A DNA stretch of 64,000 nucleotides, taken from Arsenicibacter sp965247375. GTDB lineage: Bacteria; Bacteroidota; Bacteroidia; Cytophagales; Spirosomataceae. The notes beneath the pieces were generated by a model. The model was not told the DNA's origin. It saw only the letters and a list, made by a program, of their open reading frames with translations, and made no database searches. The stretch lies in assembly GCA_965247375.1 (NCBI GenBank), contig CBDFHU010000161.1:190024-254023 (forward strand), read 5' to 3'. The translations under genes and the position numbers were made by a program. Each line of letters opens with the position of its first letter. Position 1 is the first letter of the stretch. Positions 1 to 8,402 of the stretch are shown here, piece after piece.

Positions 1-644
1 CATACCTTTGGCAGCCGGTAGCTGTCCATTTCCGGCACATCGGTATGGTTTCCGCAAATCACATAAATGGACTTTTTATCCGGAGCCAGCACGACGCTGT
101 GCGGCCCGTGCTCGCCTTCTCCCTTTAATGCCTTCAGTAATGTAATTTTGTCAAACTGATCATCGCCGTCGGTATCCTGGAGCCGGTACAGGCCGCTACC
201 CGTCGGGAAGGTTTTATCGCTCCGGTGGTTGACCATGACGTACAGGCTGTTAAAGGCCCATAATAAGCCCTGCGCGTAGCCAAGGCCGATTTTTGCTTTT
301 GTAGTATCGCCAGGCTGCGGTTTAATATTGAGCGGCTGCACCTTTGCCTGGCCACCACCGATAGGCGGTATCTCCAGCCGGTACAACCGGCCGTACTGAT
401 CAGAGGCGATCATGCGCCCTTTGTTATCAAAGGTCATTGACACCCACGACCCCTGCTTATTTTCGGATGGACTGTAGAGGTGCTCCGCTTTGAAGCCCGG
501 CAGTAATTTTAGCTTGTCGATTTTAGGATTGGCCGCCAGCGGCTGTGTCGTACCGGCATCCTGCATACGTACCCAGGCCGTTCCGAACAACACGAAGCCT
601 GACAGCGCAAGGGCTAATTTGCTCAGCTTGAACGTTGAAAACAT
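1..644 (-). CDS. Secreted PVC-type/sorbosone-dehydrogenase-like protein, N-terminal part
   Basis: The reading frame is open from an ATG at 644 to the window edge, giving 214 codons, so the C-terminus lies outside. Residues 1-25 form a basic, hydrophobic, secretion-type leader. The mature part begins with a motif of the type LKLLPGFKAEHLY and then repeats such as GRMIASDQYGRLYRL and the Asp-rich DTDGDDQFDK. This resembles the beta-propeller start of the large membrane-bound dehydrogenase or haem-binding proteins common in Bacteroidota and Planctomycetes. Those usually exceed 800 residues and end in a cytochrome c domain, which cannot be checked here. It lies 40 bp downstream of the hydroxyacid dehydrogenase on the same strand and is probably the last visible gene of that operon. 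Family assignment is from motif resemblance only. Confidence 0.6.
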   Translation of the reverse strand, partial: MFSTFKLSKLALALSGFVLFGTAWVRMQDAGTTQPLAANPKIDKLKLLPGFKAEHLYSPSENKQGSWVSMTFDNKGRMIASDQYGRLYRLEIPPIGGGQAKVQPLNIKPQPGDTTKAKIGLGYAQGLLWAFNSLYVMVNHRSDKTFPTGSGLYRLQDTDGDDQFDKITLLKALKGEGEHGPHSVVLAPDKKSIYVICGNHTDVPEMDSYRLPKV

Positions 645-684
645 AAAACAAGGTTAAGTAAAAGGTTTAGGAGAGGCAAACGCC

Positions 685-1641
685 TTACAGACCGAGCGCA
701 ACGCGGTTGAACACACTTTCCGGTGCAGGAGTCTCACCGGCCAGAAATGTCAGTACGTTTTGCACAGTGTACATACACATAGTACGATAGGTAGTCGCGG
801 TCAGGCTACCCACATGCGCAGTAATCATGGTTTTCGGGTGTCGGGAGATCAGATCGTCGGCGGCAGGCGGTTCTTCGGTCAGTACATCGGCTCCGAAACC
901 GGCCAGTTTTCCATCATTGAGTGCGTTCAGCAACGCCTGTTCGTCGATCAATCCGCCCCGGGCCGTATTGATCAGAAACGCCCCCGGTTTCAGTAGCGCC
1001 AGCCGGTCTGCATTCAGCAGCCGGTCGGTTTCGGACGTCAGCGGCAGGTGCAGACTGATCACGTCCGCCTTCCCCAGCAGCTCTTCCAGCGGCAATGCCT
1101 GATAACTCACCGACGGATTCTGACTCAGATCCCAGTAAACGACCTGCATGCCGAAGGCTTCGGCCAGCCGGGCCACGCGCCGGCCAATGTTGCCCAACCC
1201 CAGAATACCCAGCGTTTTGCCCGTCAGTTCATCACCGCTGTACTGGTTCCGTCCGTTCCAGTTACCGGCCCGCACCTGCGATACGGAGTTGTACATATTC
1301 CGGACCAGCATCAGCATCAGCGACATCGCATGCTCGGCAATCGTGGCGGCGTTGGCACCGGGTGCATTAATCACCCGGATACCACGCGCTGTTGCCGCCT
1401 GTACATCCACATTGTCGAGTCCGACTCCGCAGCGGGCTACCACTTCGAGCGCGGGGCAGGCATCCAGCAATGCCTGATTGACCTGCCCTTTGCCCCGCGT
1501 GATGACCGCGTGAATAGTCTCGTTCTGTAAAATATCCGCCATAGGCCGCTCACCATAGGCCGTCAGCACCCGCACGTTGTCGTGCAGCAGGGCATCAGCC
1601 TCTTCGGCTACGGTTTCGAGCAGCAAAACAGTTTTCTGCAT
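685..1641 (-). CDS. D-2-hydroxyacid dehydrogenase (NAD-binding)
   Basis: A 318-residue cytosolic oxidoreductase of the D-isomer-specific 2-hydroxyacid dehydrogenase family, which interconverts 2-hydroxy and 2-keto acids with NAD(P). The Rossmann motif GLGNIG is at residues 148-153. The catalytic trio is visible as Arg228 (TARGG), Glu257 (TEEPP) and His276 (AHVGS). Length matches the family (310-340). The start is 3 bp from the end of the upstream VOC gene, so the two are probably translated from one mRNA. With the neighbouring dehydratase-like and epimerase-like genes, the substrate is probably a sugar-derived acid rather than phosphoglycerate (inference). It lacks the C-terminal ACT domain of SerA. 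Confidence 0.9.
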   Translation of the reverse strand: MQKTVLLLETVAEEADALLHDNVRVLTAYGERPMADILQNETIHAVITRGKGQVNQALLDACPALEVVARCGVGLDNVDVQAATARGIRVINAPGANAATIAEHAMSLMLMLVRNMYNSVSQVRAGNWNGRNQYSGDELTGKTLGILGLGNIGRRVARLAEAFGMQVVYWDLSQNPSVSYQALPLEELLGKADVISLHLPLTSETDRLLNADRLALLKPGAFLINTARGGLIDEQALLNALNDGKLAGFGADVLTEEPPAADDLISRHPKTMITAHVGSLTATTYRTMCMYTVQNVLTFLAGETPAPESVFNRVALGL

Positions 1642-1643
1642 GA

Positions 1644-2129
1644 TTACTCGTGATACAGCGTCGCGTTTTCAGAACGTTCGCCGCGGAAGTCATTGCGGTT
1701 TGATACATAAAGCCCGTCGGCATACAGCTCGTCTTCGAAAATCGCCGGATCGGGCTCGTAGGTCGGGCTCGATGAGATTTCGACCAGGTTGCCCGCCGGG
1801 TCGCGCACAAACATCTGCATGGCACCATCCGGCAACCGCCGCACCTTGCCCCAGGGCGTGACGTCAACCACGCCCAGCTCTTTCATGCGCCAGAAGATCG
1901 GGTTAAAGTCATCGACCTGCACACAGATATGGCCCCGGAACGAGGTAGTATCTTCCCATTCCGAGATGTGCAGCTGCTGCGTCTCGTTAAATTTGAAGAA
2001 CATAACCGGGTAATCGAACTTGAACGCCGGAAGGATTTCCAGACCCAGTTCGTTGGCGTAAAACTCGCCGGCTTTCTCGAGGTTATCCACGATCAGCGTT
2101 ACGTGATTGATGCGAATGGCTCTTGCCAT
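1644..2129 (-). CDS. VOC (glyoxalase/dioxygenase-fold) family protein
   Basis: 161 residues. Two beta-alpha-beta-beta-beta modules typical of the vicinal-oxygen-chelate superfamily are recognisable. Likely metal ligands are His9 (RINHVTLIV), His67 (RGHICVQV) and Glu117 (AGNLVEI), with the characteristic DPAGNLVE strand. Members include glyoxalase I, extradiol dioxygenases and epimerases, and the exact reaction cannot be read from sequence. It sits between the enolase-superfamily gene (23 bp upstream) and the dehydrogenase (2 bp downstream) on the same strand, so it likely acts in the same catabolic pathway. Confidence 0.85.
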   Translation of the reverse strand: MARAIRINHVTLIVDNLEKAGEFYANELGLEILPAFKFDYPVMFFKFNETQQLHISEWEDTTSFRGHICVQVDDFNPIFWRMKELGVVDVTPWGKVRRLPDGAMQMFVRDPAGNLVEISSSPTYEPDPAIFEDELYADGLYVSNRNDFRGERSENATLYHE

Positions 2130-2152
2130 GATTGAAAGGAGGTTTTGGTTGT

Positions 2153-3331
2153 TCAGGATTTACTCAGATCTTCTGGCTGAATTCTTTCACGAATTCCCAG
2201 TTCGGGGGTAACACCGAGGCCGGGGGCCGTTGGTGCGTCAAGCTGGCCGTCCGTTACGGTAATCTGTTCTTTCACCAGCTCATACATCATCGGGTTACCG
2301 CCCAGTGAGAACTCAACGATGGTGGCTGCCGGTGCGGCAAAAGCCATATGCACGCCCGCCATAAACGAGAATGCCGAGCCCCAGCAGTGCGGAGCCAGTT
2401 CGAGCTGATGCGTACGGGCCAGATGCGCCACCCGCATGGCTTCGGAAATACCACCGATAATGGCCGAATCGGGCTGCACCACGTCCAGCGCGCGGACTTC
2501 GATCAGGTCGCGGATGTCAAAACAGGTATATTCGCTTTCGCCGGCCGCAATCGGGATCGATGTCGCTGCCCGGACTTCGGCCGTACCGTAGCGGTTGTCG
2601 GGGCTGATCGGCTCCTCAAACCAGTAGAGATTGCAGTCTTCCACCCCCCGGCAAAACTGTTTGGCTTCCGGCACGCTGTAGGTACCGTGTGCGTCAGCCA
2701 TCAGTTTAATGCCATCGCCCAGTGCCTCGCGGGCCGCCCGGACACGGTCGATACTGGCCTGAACGGTTTCGTCCATGACGCCGACCCGCATCTTCACTCC
2801 CTTAAAGCCTTTGGAAACATAGCCGTTGAGTTGCTCGCCGATTTTATCGACACCGGCCCAGCCGCCGCTGGCATAGGCCGGCATCTGATCGCGGCAGGCA
2901 CCGCCCAACAGATCAACTACCGGCACGCCTAACGCCTTACCTTTAATATCCCAAAGCGCCGTATCGACACCGCTCAGGGCCGAAATGGTGATACCGCGAC
3001 GACCCAGCACCGGAAATCCGCGGCCGCGTTTCAGCGCATAATGGTCGCGGGTACCGTTATAGACCATCTCCCAGATGCGTGAGATATGGCGCGCATCCTG
3101 ACCGACCAGCAACGGCTTGATTTCATTCTCAATACAGCTGACAATCGACGCACATACGCCCGACGAACCTACCGCTGCCTTGGCCTCGCCGAACCCTTGT
3201 AGACCGGAATCGGTTGTTACGACCACCAGCGTCATATCAAAGTTTGTCAGCAAACCGTAATCAGATGCGTGCTGTTTTTCTTTCGGAATCGGGCACCGCA
3301 GCCAGAAGGCTTCAACGTTTGTAATTTTCAT
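2153..3331 (-). CDS. Mandelate racemase/muconate lactonizing enzyme family protein
   Basis: A 392-residue enolase-superfamily enzyme. These abstract the alpha proton of a carboxylate and give dehydration, racemisation or cycloisomerisation. Visible residues are the base motif K180-M-R182 at the end of barrel strand 2, metal ligands Asp213, Glu239 and Glu265 (MADAHG, WFEEP, AAGESE), and His315 in PHCWG at strand 7. Lys plus His matches the mandelate-racemase subgroup, which is rich in sugar-acid dehydratases. The second position of the usual KxK is Arg. The partners (epimerase-like TIM barrel, hydroxyacid dehydrogenase) favour a sugar-acid dehydratase, but the substrate is unknown. ATG start 22 bp after the upstream gene. 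Confidence 0.88.
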   Translation of the reverse strand: MKITNVEAFWLRCPIPKEKQHASDYGLLTNFDMTLVVVTTDSGLQGFGEAKAAVGSSGVCASIVSCIENEIKPLLVGQDARHISRIWEMVYNGTRDHYALKRGRGFPVLGRRGITISALSGVDTALWDIKGKALGVPVVDLLGGACRDQMPAYASGGWAGVDKIGEQLNGYVSKGFKGVKMRVGVMDETVQASIDRVRAAREALGDGIKLMADAHGTYSVPEAKQFCRGVEDCNLYWFEEPISPDNRYGTAEVRAATSIPIAAGESEYTCFDIRDLIEVRALDVVQPDSAIIGGISEAMRVAHLARTHQLELAPHCWGSAFSFMAGVHMAFAAPAATIVEFSLGGNPMMYELVKEQITVTDGQLDAPTAPGLGVTPELGIRERIQPEDLSKS

Positions 3332-3353
3332 TTATGAATGGGCAATGAGATGA

Positions 3354-4238
3354 TTAAATTAATGGCAGTAATGTTTCGGCCGACTTCCGGGTGAGCATGG
3401 TGTAAAACTCTTCGGTGACCGAAGAACTGCCGTGGTCTTCGAGGAATTTCTTTTGTTCCGCGCTCAGATCTTCCGGATTTTCGTCGATTGAGTTTGGATA
3501 CGGGTTTGCGGGTGTACGGTCGAGCGGTGCGCAGAACTCCACAGAAAGCACCTCATTATAGCCGATTTCCTGTAAGGTTTCAATGATTTTCGGCCAGTTC
3601 AGTGTACCCATGCCGGGCGCCATGCGGTTGCTGTCGGCCACGTGGAAGCCCACTAGCCGCCCCCTCGCCCGGCGAATGGCCGCAAACATATCCTCTTCTT
3701 CGATGTTCATGTGGAACGAGTCCAGGCAGACGCCACAACGCGGCCCGACTTCTTTGGCCAGCGCCAGTGCCTGATCACCGCGGTTGACGAAATAGGTCTC
3801 AAACCGGTTGATCGGTTCGATGCCCAGCAGAATATCCACCGATTCGGCGTACTCATAAATCTGCTTCATCCCGTCGACGGCCCATTTCCATTCATCGTCC
3901 GGGCGACCGTCCGGCACAATTTTACCAACCGTACCCGGCACCACCGAGACCATGTGTCCGTCCAGTTCCTTTACCATCGTCACCACATCCTTGATATACT
4001 GCACCGACTTAGCGCGCTGGGCGGGATCTTTGGCCAGCAGGTTCCGGTCTTCGAGCATCAGCGTCACCGAGCCCCAGCAGGTCATACCTACCTCTTTCAG
4101 TAAAGCACTGATTTTTTTTGTATCGTATAAAGACGGTTCTCCCTGAATTTCAAGCTTTGTATAGCCAAGCTGAGCAATACGGCGGATTGTTTTTTCAACG
4201 GGTTCGGCCCGCATCCAGTTGTGAATGGAAAGCTCCAT
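3354..4238 (-). CDS. Sugar phosphate isomerase/epimerase family TIM-barrel protein
   Basis: 294 residues of the xylose-isomerase-like/AP-endonuclease-2 TIM-barrel family. The four metal ligands expected in the D-tagatose/D-psicose 3-epimerase branch are present: Glu141 (GIEPINRFETYF), Asp173 (CLDSFHMN), His199 (GFHVADSN) and Glu234 (SVEF). Strand motifs such as GMGTLNW match family habits. It is the first gene of the minus-strand operon running to the window edge, with about 170 bp of upstream DNA before the AraC gene. It probably epimerises a keto-sugar or a related hydroxyacid; hydroxypyruvate isomerase is an alternative. Confidence 0.85.
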   Translation of the reverse strand: MELSIHNWMRAEPVEKTIRRIAQLGYTKLEIQGEPSLYDTKKISALLKEVGMTCWGSVTLMLEDRNLLAKDPAQRAKSVQYIKDVVTMVKELDGHMVSVVPGTVGKIVPDGRPDDEWKWAVDGMKQIYEYAESVDILLGIEPINRFETYFVNRGDQALALAKEVGPRCGVCLDSFHMNIEEEDMFAAIRRARGRLVGFHVADSNRMAPGMGTLNWPKIIETLQEIGYNEVLSVEFCAPLDRTPANPYPNSIDENPEDLSAEQKKFLEDHGSSSVTEEFYTMLTRKSAETLLPLI

Positions 4239-4412
4239 AAGTGCGAAAATCGTTAGTAAGTTTAGGGTTTTCAGCCCCTTAAAGGTCTGTAGGTCTTTCC
4301 TCAGCCTGACATCCTGTTGAGTATGACCTGAGTTGTCCGAATATAGTACTCTTCTCTATACTCACATAAGACAAAGAGATACCATTTTTAACGCCTGAAC
4401 GCTATTTTTTAC

Positions 4413-5393
4413 CTAAACGGCCTTTACCTGGCTGGGCGGTATACCGTATTTTTTGCGGAATGCCGTGGTGAAATGGGCCGGATGCTGGTACCCAATCCGG
4501 TAGGCGACCTCACTTACTGACAGTTGTTGCTGTAATAACTGATACCCCACATCAAGCCGGTAGTTGAGAACCCAGTCGTACACGCTCGTCCCGTAAGCTT
4601 CCCGGAACCCCTTTTTTAATTTAAATTCGTTCAACCCGACCGCACGGCTCAAAGCCGCTAAGGTGGGCGGCCGGGTAAATTCCTGCTGAAGAATCCGGCG
4701 CACTTCTTCCAGCTTGTCAAAATCCGTTACCGGAGCAGGCCCCAAGTCAGTACCCGCCTCTAATTCCTGAAACTGTTTCAGTTGAAGCACCAGTAATTCC
4801 ATGACTTTAGCTTCCAGAAACAGCTTTAACAGACAGCCGGAAAGCGATACATCCACCAGTTGCATCAGCACTGTATGCAGCGACGGCACGACCGGTAATC
4901 CATTAGCAGTCAGTCGCATCGGCTCACCGGTCATTACTTGCTGCGCCAGCGTCACCAGCGGATCGCCATAGGTTTCCGCCAGTGAATGCAGCAAGTCGGG
5001 ATGCCAGCGCACATTGACAAACTCAAGCAGGCTGCCGGTAGCTACGTCCATACATAATACTCCCGTTGGTTCATGAAACAGCGTATGATGCCCGGACCCG
5101 CAAATAACAGACGACACCCCGTCAGGCTGATACCGCCTCAACTCACCCGACAGCGCAAAGAACATATCCAGCTGCCGCTGTGGGTTGGCAAACTGCACAC
5201 AGAGCGGTGCAGCATTCACCAGCCGTCCCCAGCGGATGAGCAGTTTTCCGGGAATCAGCACCTCACCAAGTTCCCGGTTCTGTGCCTTGTCAATATCGGT
5301 GATCCGGTGCTCCGCTAAACCGGTTGCGTCGGGGCAATCATCATGAATGAAAAGCTGCTGCTTTCCGTCGCGTAGAGTCCAGTCAAATGGCAT
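4413..5393 (-). CDS. AraC family regulator (PchR-like), probable haem/iron-responsive regulator
   Basis: 326 residues. The C-terminal ~100 residues hold two helix-turn-helix motifs; the second ends in YRIGYQHPAHFTTAFRKKYG, the AraC signature. The long N-terminal ligand domain and the overall layout resemble PchR-type regulators of siderophore and haem uptake. It is transcribed divergently from the hmu operon across 189 bp, which suggests that it controls that operon in response to haem or iron (inference). The intergenic DNA holds repeated CCGG-centred motifs that could be its sites. ATG start; no transmembrane segment. Confidence 0.82.
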   Translation of the reverse strand: MPFDWTLRDGKQQLFIHDDCPDATGLAEHRITDIDKAQNRELGEVLIPGKLLIRWGRLVNAAPLCVQFANPQRQLDMFFALSGELRRYQPDGVSSVICGSGHHTLFHEPTGVLCMDVATGSLLEFVNVRWHPDLLHSLAETYGDPLVTLAQQVMTGEPMRLTANGLPVVPSLHTVLMQLVDVSLSGCLLKLFLEAKVMELLVLQLKQFQELEAGTDLGPAPVTDFDKLEEVRRILQQEFTRPPTLAALSRAVGLNEFKLKKGFREAYGTSVYDWVLNYRLDVGYQLLQQQLSVSEVAYRIGYQHPAHFTTAFRKKYGIPPSQVKAV

Positions 5394-5404
5394 ATGCTTC
5401 GTTA

Positions 5405-5558
5405 TTATCCGGTTGGTTTATTTACCGGCAAATCCGGCTTCAGGATTGACCGGGAAGGTGGTTGCTCCCGATTTCGTAGGTAATAATCCGGTTTGCGTAA
5501 GTCACGAAAAGCGTTTACCGGATTACTTTGCAACATTATTTAAATTTGATCTAAATAA
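5405..5558. promoter_or_regulatory. hmu divergent control region
   Basis: Noncoding DNA between the AraC gene and hmuT. It contains TTATCCGGTT (5405-5414), TTTACCGG (5421-5428), AATAATCCGGTTT (5482-5494) and the inverted copy GTTTACCGGATTAC (5513-5526), followed by an AT-rich palindrome TTATTTA-N9-TAAATAA (5536-5558) close to the hmuT start. They could be sites for the AraC regulator and a Fur-like iron repressor, respectively. CCGG is common throughout this genome, so the first set may be chance. No perfect TAnnTTTG -7 element is present. Confidence 0.35.
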
Positions 5559-5582
5559 CAATAAATAAATTAAAAACGCGGC

Positions 5583-6455
5583 ATGATTTGGAAAAAGGCA
5601 GCTAACGTACTGGTTATCATAGCCACCTGTACATTCTGGCATTCACAGGTACTCGCTCAGGACAAACCGGAGCGGATTGTTTCACTCAATGGAACAGTCA
5701 CTGAAATTCTCTGCGGCCTCGGTCTTCAGTCACAAATTGTGGGCGTTGATGTCACGAGTACCTATCCGGCAGCGATGGAAAAGGTCACGAAAGTCGGCCA
5801 CAACCGGAACATCGGTGCCGAAGCCGTACTGGCCCTGCAACCCACACTCATTGTCGGTACTAAAAGTGCAACGGGCATGGATATCAAGCCAGAGCTGATC
5901 CGGCAGTTTGAACAGGCAGGCGTGAAGACCCTGTTTTTTGAACAAACACACAGTGTGGCCGGTGCCAGAAAACTGATTCAGGACGTTGGTGCAGCCTTCC
6001 GGAAACCAGCACAGGCTACGGCCCTGATCCGGAAGCTCGACGTTGATCTGGCCGGCGTCCGGAAACCGGCGAAGGCAAAAAAAATCCTGTTCATCTACGC
6101 CCGCGGGGCCGGAAATATGATGGTAGCCGGCGAACATACACCGGTTGACCAGCTGATTACGCTTGCCGGCGGACAAAACGCCGTAACCGGCTTCGACAGT
6201 TTTAAACCACTTACGGCCGAAGCGCTGGTCAGTGCCAATCCGGATGCTATTCTCCTGTTCAGCAGCGGCTTAGAAAGTCTGGGTGGCATGTCGGGCTTGC
6301 TTAAAGTGCCGGGTGTAGCCCAAACCAACGCGGGCCGCAGCAAGGCCGTTATCGAAATGGACGGACAGCTCATGACCGGTTTCAGCCCGCGACTGGGCCT
6401 TGCCGTACAGGAGCTTAGCCGGAAACTCAACGAGCCAGGACGTACAATTCATTAA
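5583..6455 (+). CDS. hmuT: Haem ABC transporter substrate-binding protein
   Basis: 290 residues, an N-terminal signal peptide (about residues 1-25, ending ...VLAQ) followed by a class III periplasmic binding protein of the BtuF/HmuT type. RIVSLNGTVTEILCGLG and the ALQPTLIVG segment are typical of the first lobe. It delivers haem from the periplasm to the HmuU permease. It is the first gene of a tightly packed operon, with hmuU starting 5 bp downstream. HmuT rather than a siderophore or cobalamin binder is preferred because of hmuS, a TonB receptor and a HmuY homologue in the same operon. Confidence 0.9.
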   Translation: MIWKKAANVLVIIATCTFWHSQVLAQDKPERIVSLNGTVTEILCGLGLQSQIVGVDVTSTYPAAMEKVTKVGHNRNIGAEAVLALQPTLIVGTKSATGMDIKPELIRQFEQAGVKTLFFEQTHSVAGARKLIQDVGAAFRKPAQATALIRKLDVDLAGVRKPAKAKKILFIYARGAGNMMVAGEHTPVDQLITLAGGQNAVTGFDSFKPLTAEALVSANPDAILLFSSGLESLGGMSGLLKVPGVAQTNAGRSKAVIEMDGQLMTGFSPRLGLAVQELSRKLNEPGRTIH

Positions 6456-6460
6456 TAAGT

Positions 6461-7564
6461 ATGCAGTTCGACGCAACGATAGAACGTCCCGTTCAGACCC
6501 CACTACGGGTACACACAGGTCCCGCCGCCAAAAGCCGGTGGCTGACCAGTGGCCTAGCCATTGGGTTACTGATCACGATGATCTGCTCCGTAGGTATCGG
6601 TGCGCTGGCGATTCCGGTAGCCGATGTAGTGGCGATTCTGCTGAAGCAGATTGGTCTGGAAACAGGCCCGGTCGATGCGCAGCAGGAAACGATTCTGCTG
6701 GTGATTCGCCTGCCGAGAATTCTGCTGGGCGTACTGGTCGGGGCGGTGCTGAGTATGGCCGGAGCCAGCATTCAGGGGTTGTTCCGCAATCCGCTGGCCG
6801 ATCCGGGGCTGATTGGCATTTCATCGGGCGCTTCATTGATGGCCGTTGTGATGATTGTCTTACAGGTCAAACTCTTCACCGGTTTATCGGCGCTGTCCGG
6901 TCTCTATGCCCTGTCACTGGCCGCTTTTGCCGGAGCCGTCTGCGCTACGGTGCTGGTTTATTTCCTGTCCCGGCAAGGTGGCCGGACCATTGTCTCAACT
7001 ATGCTGCTGGTAGGCATTGCGGTCAACGTACTCTGCGAAGCCTGCCGTGGATTACTGGTCTATATGGCCGATGATGCCCAGCTGAGAGCCATTTCGTTCT
7101 GGAGCCTCGGCAGCTTAGGCGGAGCCACCTGGGAAGTAATACGGGTAGCAAGCCCCTTTCTGCTGGCTCCCCTCCTGCTGATGCCACGGCTCAGCCGGTC
7201 GCTGAACGCATTTACACTCGGCGAGAGTCAGGCGGGGCACCTCGGTGTCAATGTCGGGCGGTTGAAGGGGTCCGTTATTCTGCTTACCACGCTGGGGGTT
7301 GGTGTTGCCGTGGCGGTATCAGGGATGATCGGGTTTGTGGGACTGGTGGTTCCGCACCTGATCCGGCAAATGGCGGGCGCCGATAACCGCCTGGTACTGC
7401 CCGCCTCGGGCTTACTGGGCGCCATCATCCTAACCCTTGCCGATCTGGTGGCCCGCACGCTCGTAGCGCCGGCCGAACTGCCGATTGGCATCATCACCGG
7501 TATGGCCGGCGCCCCTGTTTTCCTGTATATCCTGCTTAAAAACCGTTCACAAGCACACGCATGA
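6461..7564 (+). CDS. hmuU: Haem ABC transporter permease (FecCD family)
   Basis: 367 residues with about nine to ten hydrophobic helices and FecCD/BtuC signatures such as GLFRNPLADPGLIGISSGA near residues 108-126 and GFVGLVVPHLIR near residue 290. It forms the inner-membrane channel that passes haem into the cytoplasm. A hydrophilic N-terminal extension of about 25 residues precedes the first helix. Its stop overlaps the hmuV start by 4 bp (ATGA), indicating translational coupling. Confidence 0.92.
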   Translation: MQFDATIERPVQTPLRVHTGPAAKSRWLTSGLAIGLLITMICSVGIGALAIPVADVVAILLKQIGLETGPVDAQQETILLVIRLPRILLGVLVGAVLSMAGASIQGLFRNPLADPGLIGISSGASLMAVVMIVLQVKLFTGLSALSGLYALSLAAFAGAVCATVLVYFLSRQGGRTIVSTMLLVGIAVNVLCEACRGLLVYMADDAQLRAISFWSLGSLGGATWEVIRVASPFLLAPLLLMPRLSRSLNAFTLGESQAGHLGVNVGRLKGSVILLTTLGVGVAVAVSGMIGFVGLVVPHLIRQMAGADNRLVLPASGLLGAIILTLADLVARTLVAPAELPIGIITGMAGAPVFLYILLKNRSQAHA

Positions 7565-8397
7565 TACACGCCCAACATATTTCGTATAGCATTGGCGGCC
7601 GTACGCTGCTCCAGCCCCAAACCGTGCGTGTCCGCTCCGGCGAGCTGGTTGCCGTAGCGGGGGCCAACGGGGCCGGGAAATCGACCCTGTTGAAGCTGCT
7701 CAGCCGCGATCTGGCCCCTTCGTCGGGCACCATCCAGCTTAACCGGCAGGAACTTGGCCGGTATCCGGCCCGTGATCTGGCCAAATGCCGCGCCGTTCTG
7801 ACGCAGCACCATACGCTGACGTTTCCGTTCAGTGTCTACGAACTGGTAATGATGGGGCGCTACCCGCACTTTGATCACCAGCCAACCGGGCAAGACCTCG
7901 CCGTGGTTGACCATGTGCTGGAGCAGACCGGGCTCACGCAGATGACACACCGCTCCGTACTGAGTCTGTCAGGGGGCGAGCAGCAGCGTGTTTTCCTGGC
8001 AAAAGTCATGGCACAGCTTATTGACTACCATGAGCTTACTCACCCTGACAGTGATAGTCTGATGCCGAAGTTTCTGCTGCTCGATGAACCAACGACCGGT
8101 CTTGACCTCTATTACCAGCACGCCCTGCTGCAACAGGCCAGACAGCTGACAAAGCGGGGCTATGGGGTAATAGCGATTCTGCACGACCTGAATCTGATTA
8201 TGCAGTATGCCGATCAGGTGCTGCTGCTTCATCAGGGTCAGTCACTGGCATCCGGTACACCGGCCGCTGCCCTGACACCTTCCACTATCCGGCAGGCATT
8301 CGGCCTTGATGTACAGATTATTGACCAGCCAACCCTCGATTACCCCATTGTTATTCCCGCAACCCGGCAAACCCATTATCAAACATTAACCGCATAA
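7561..8397 (+). CDS. hmuV: Haem ABC transporter ATP-binding protein
   Basis: 278 residues, the ATPase of the haem importer. Walker A is GANGAGKST (34-42), the signature motif is LSGGEQQRV and Walker B is LLLDEPT; the H-loop region ILHDLN is present. The insert between signature and Walker B (about 15 residues around HPDSDSLMPK) is slightly longer than usual and is also found in HmuV proteins of other Gram-negatives. The start codon overlaps the hmuU stop; hmuS follows after 5 bp. Confidence 0.93.
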   Translation: MIHAQHISYSIGGRTLLQPQTVRVRSGELVAVAGANGAGKSTLLKLLSRDLAPSSGTIQLNRQELGRYPARDLAKCRAVLTQHHTLTFPFSVYELVMMGRYPHFDHQPTGQDLAVVDHVLEQTGLTQMTHRSVLSLSGGEQQRVFLAKVMAQLIDYHELTHPDSDSLMPKFLLLDEPTTGLDLYYQHALLQQARQLTKRGYGVIAILHDLNLIMQYADQVLLLHQGQSLASGTPAAALTPSTIRQAFGLDVQIIDQPTLDYPIVIPATRQTHYQTLTA

Positions 8398-8402
8398 CAC
8401 AT

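Noticed and set aside
7228..7950. 240-codon minus-strand frame
   Set aside because: Antisense of hmuU and hmuV, which carry intact permease and ATPase motifs.
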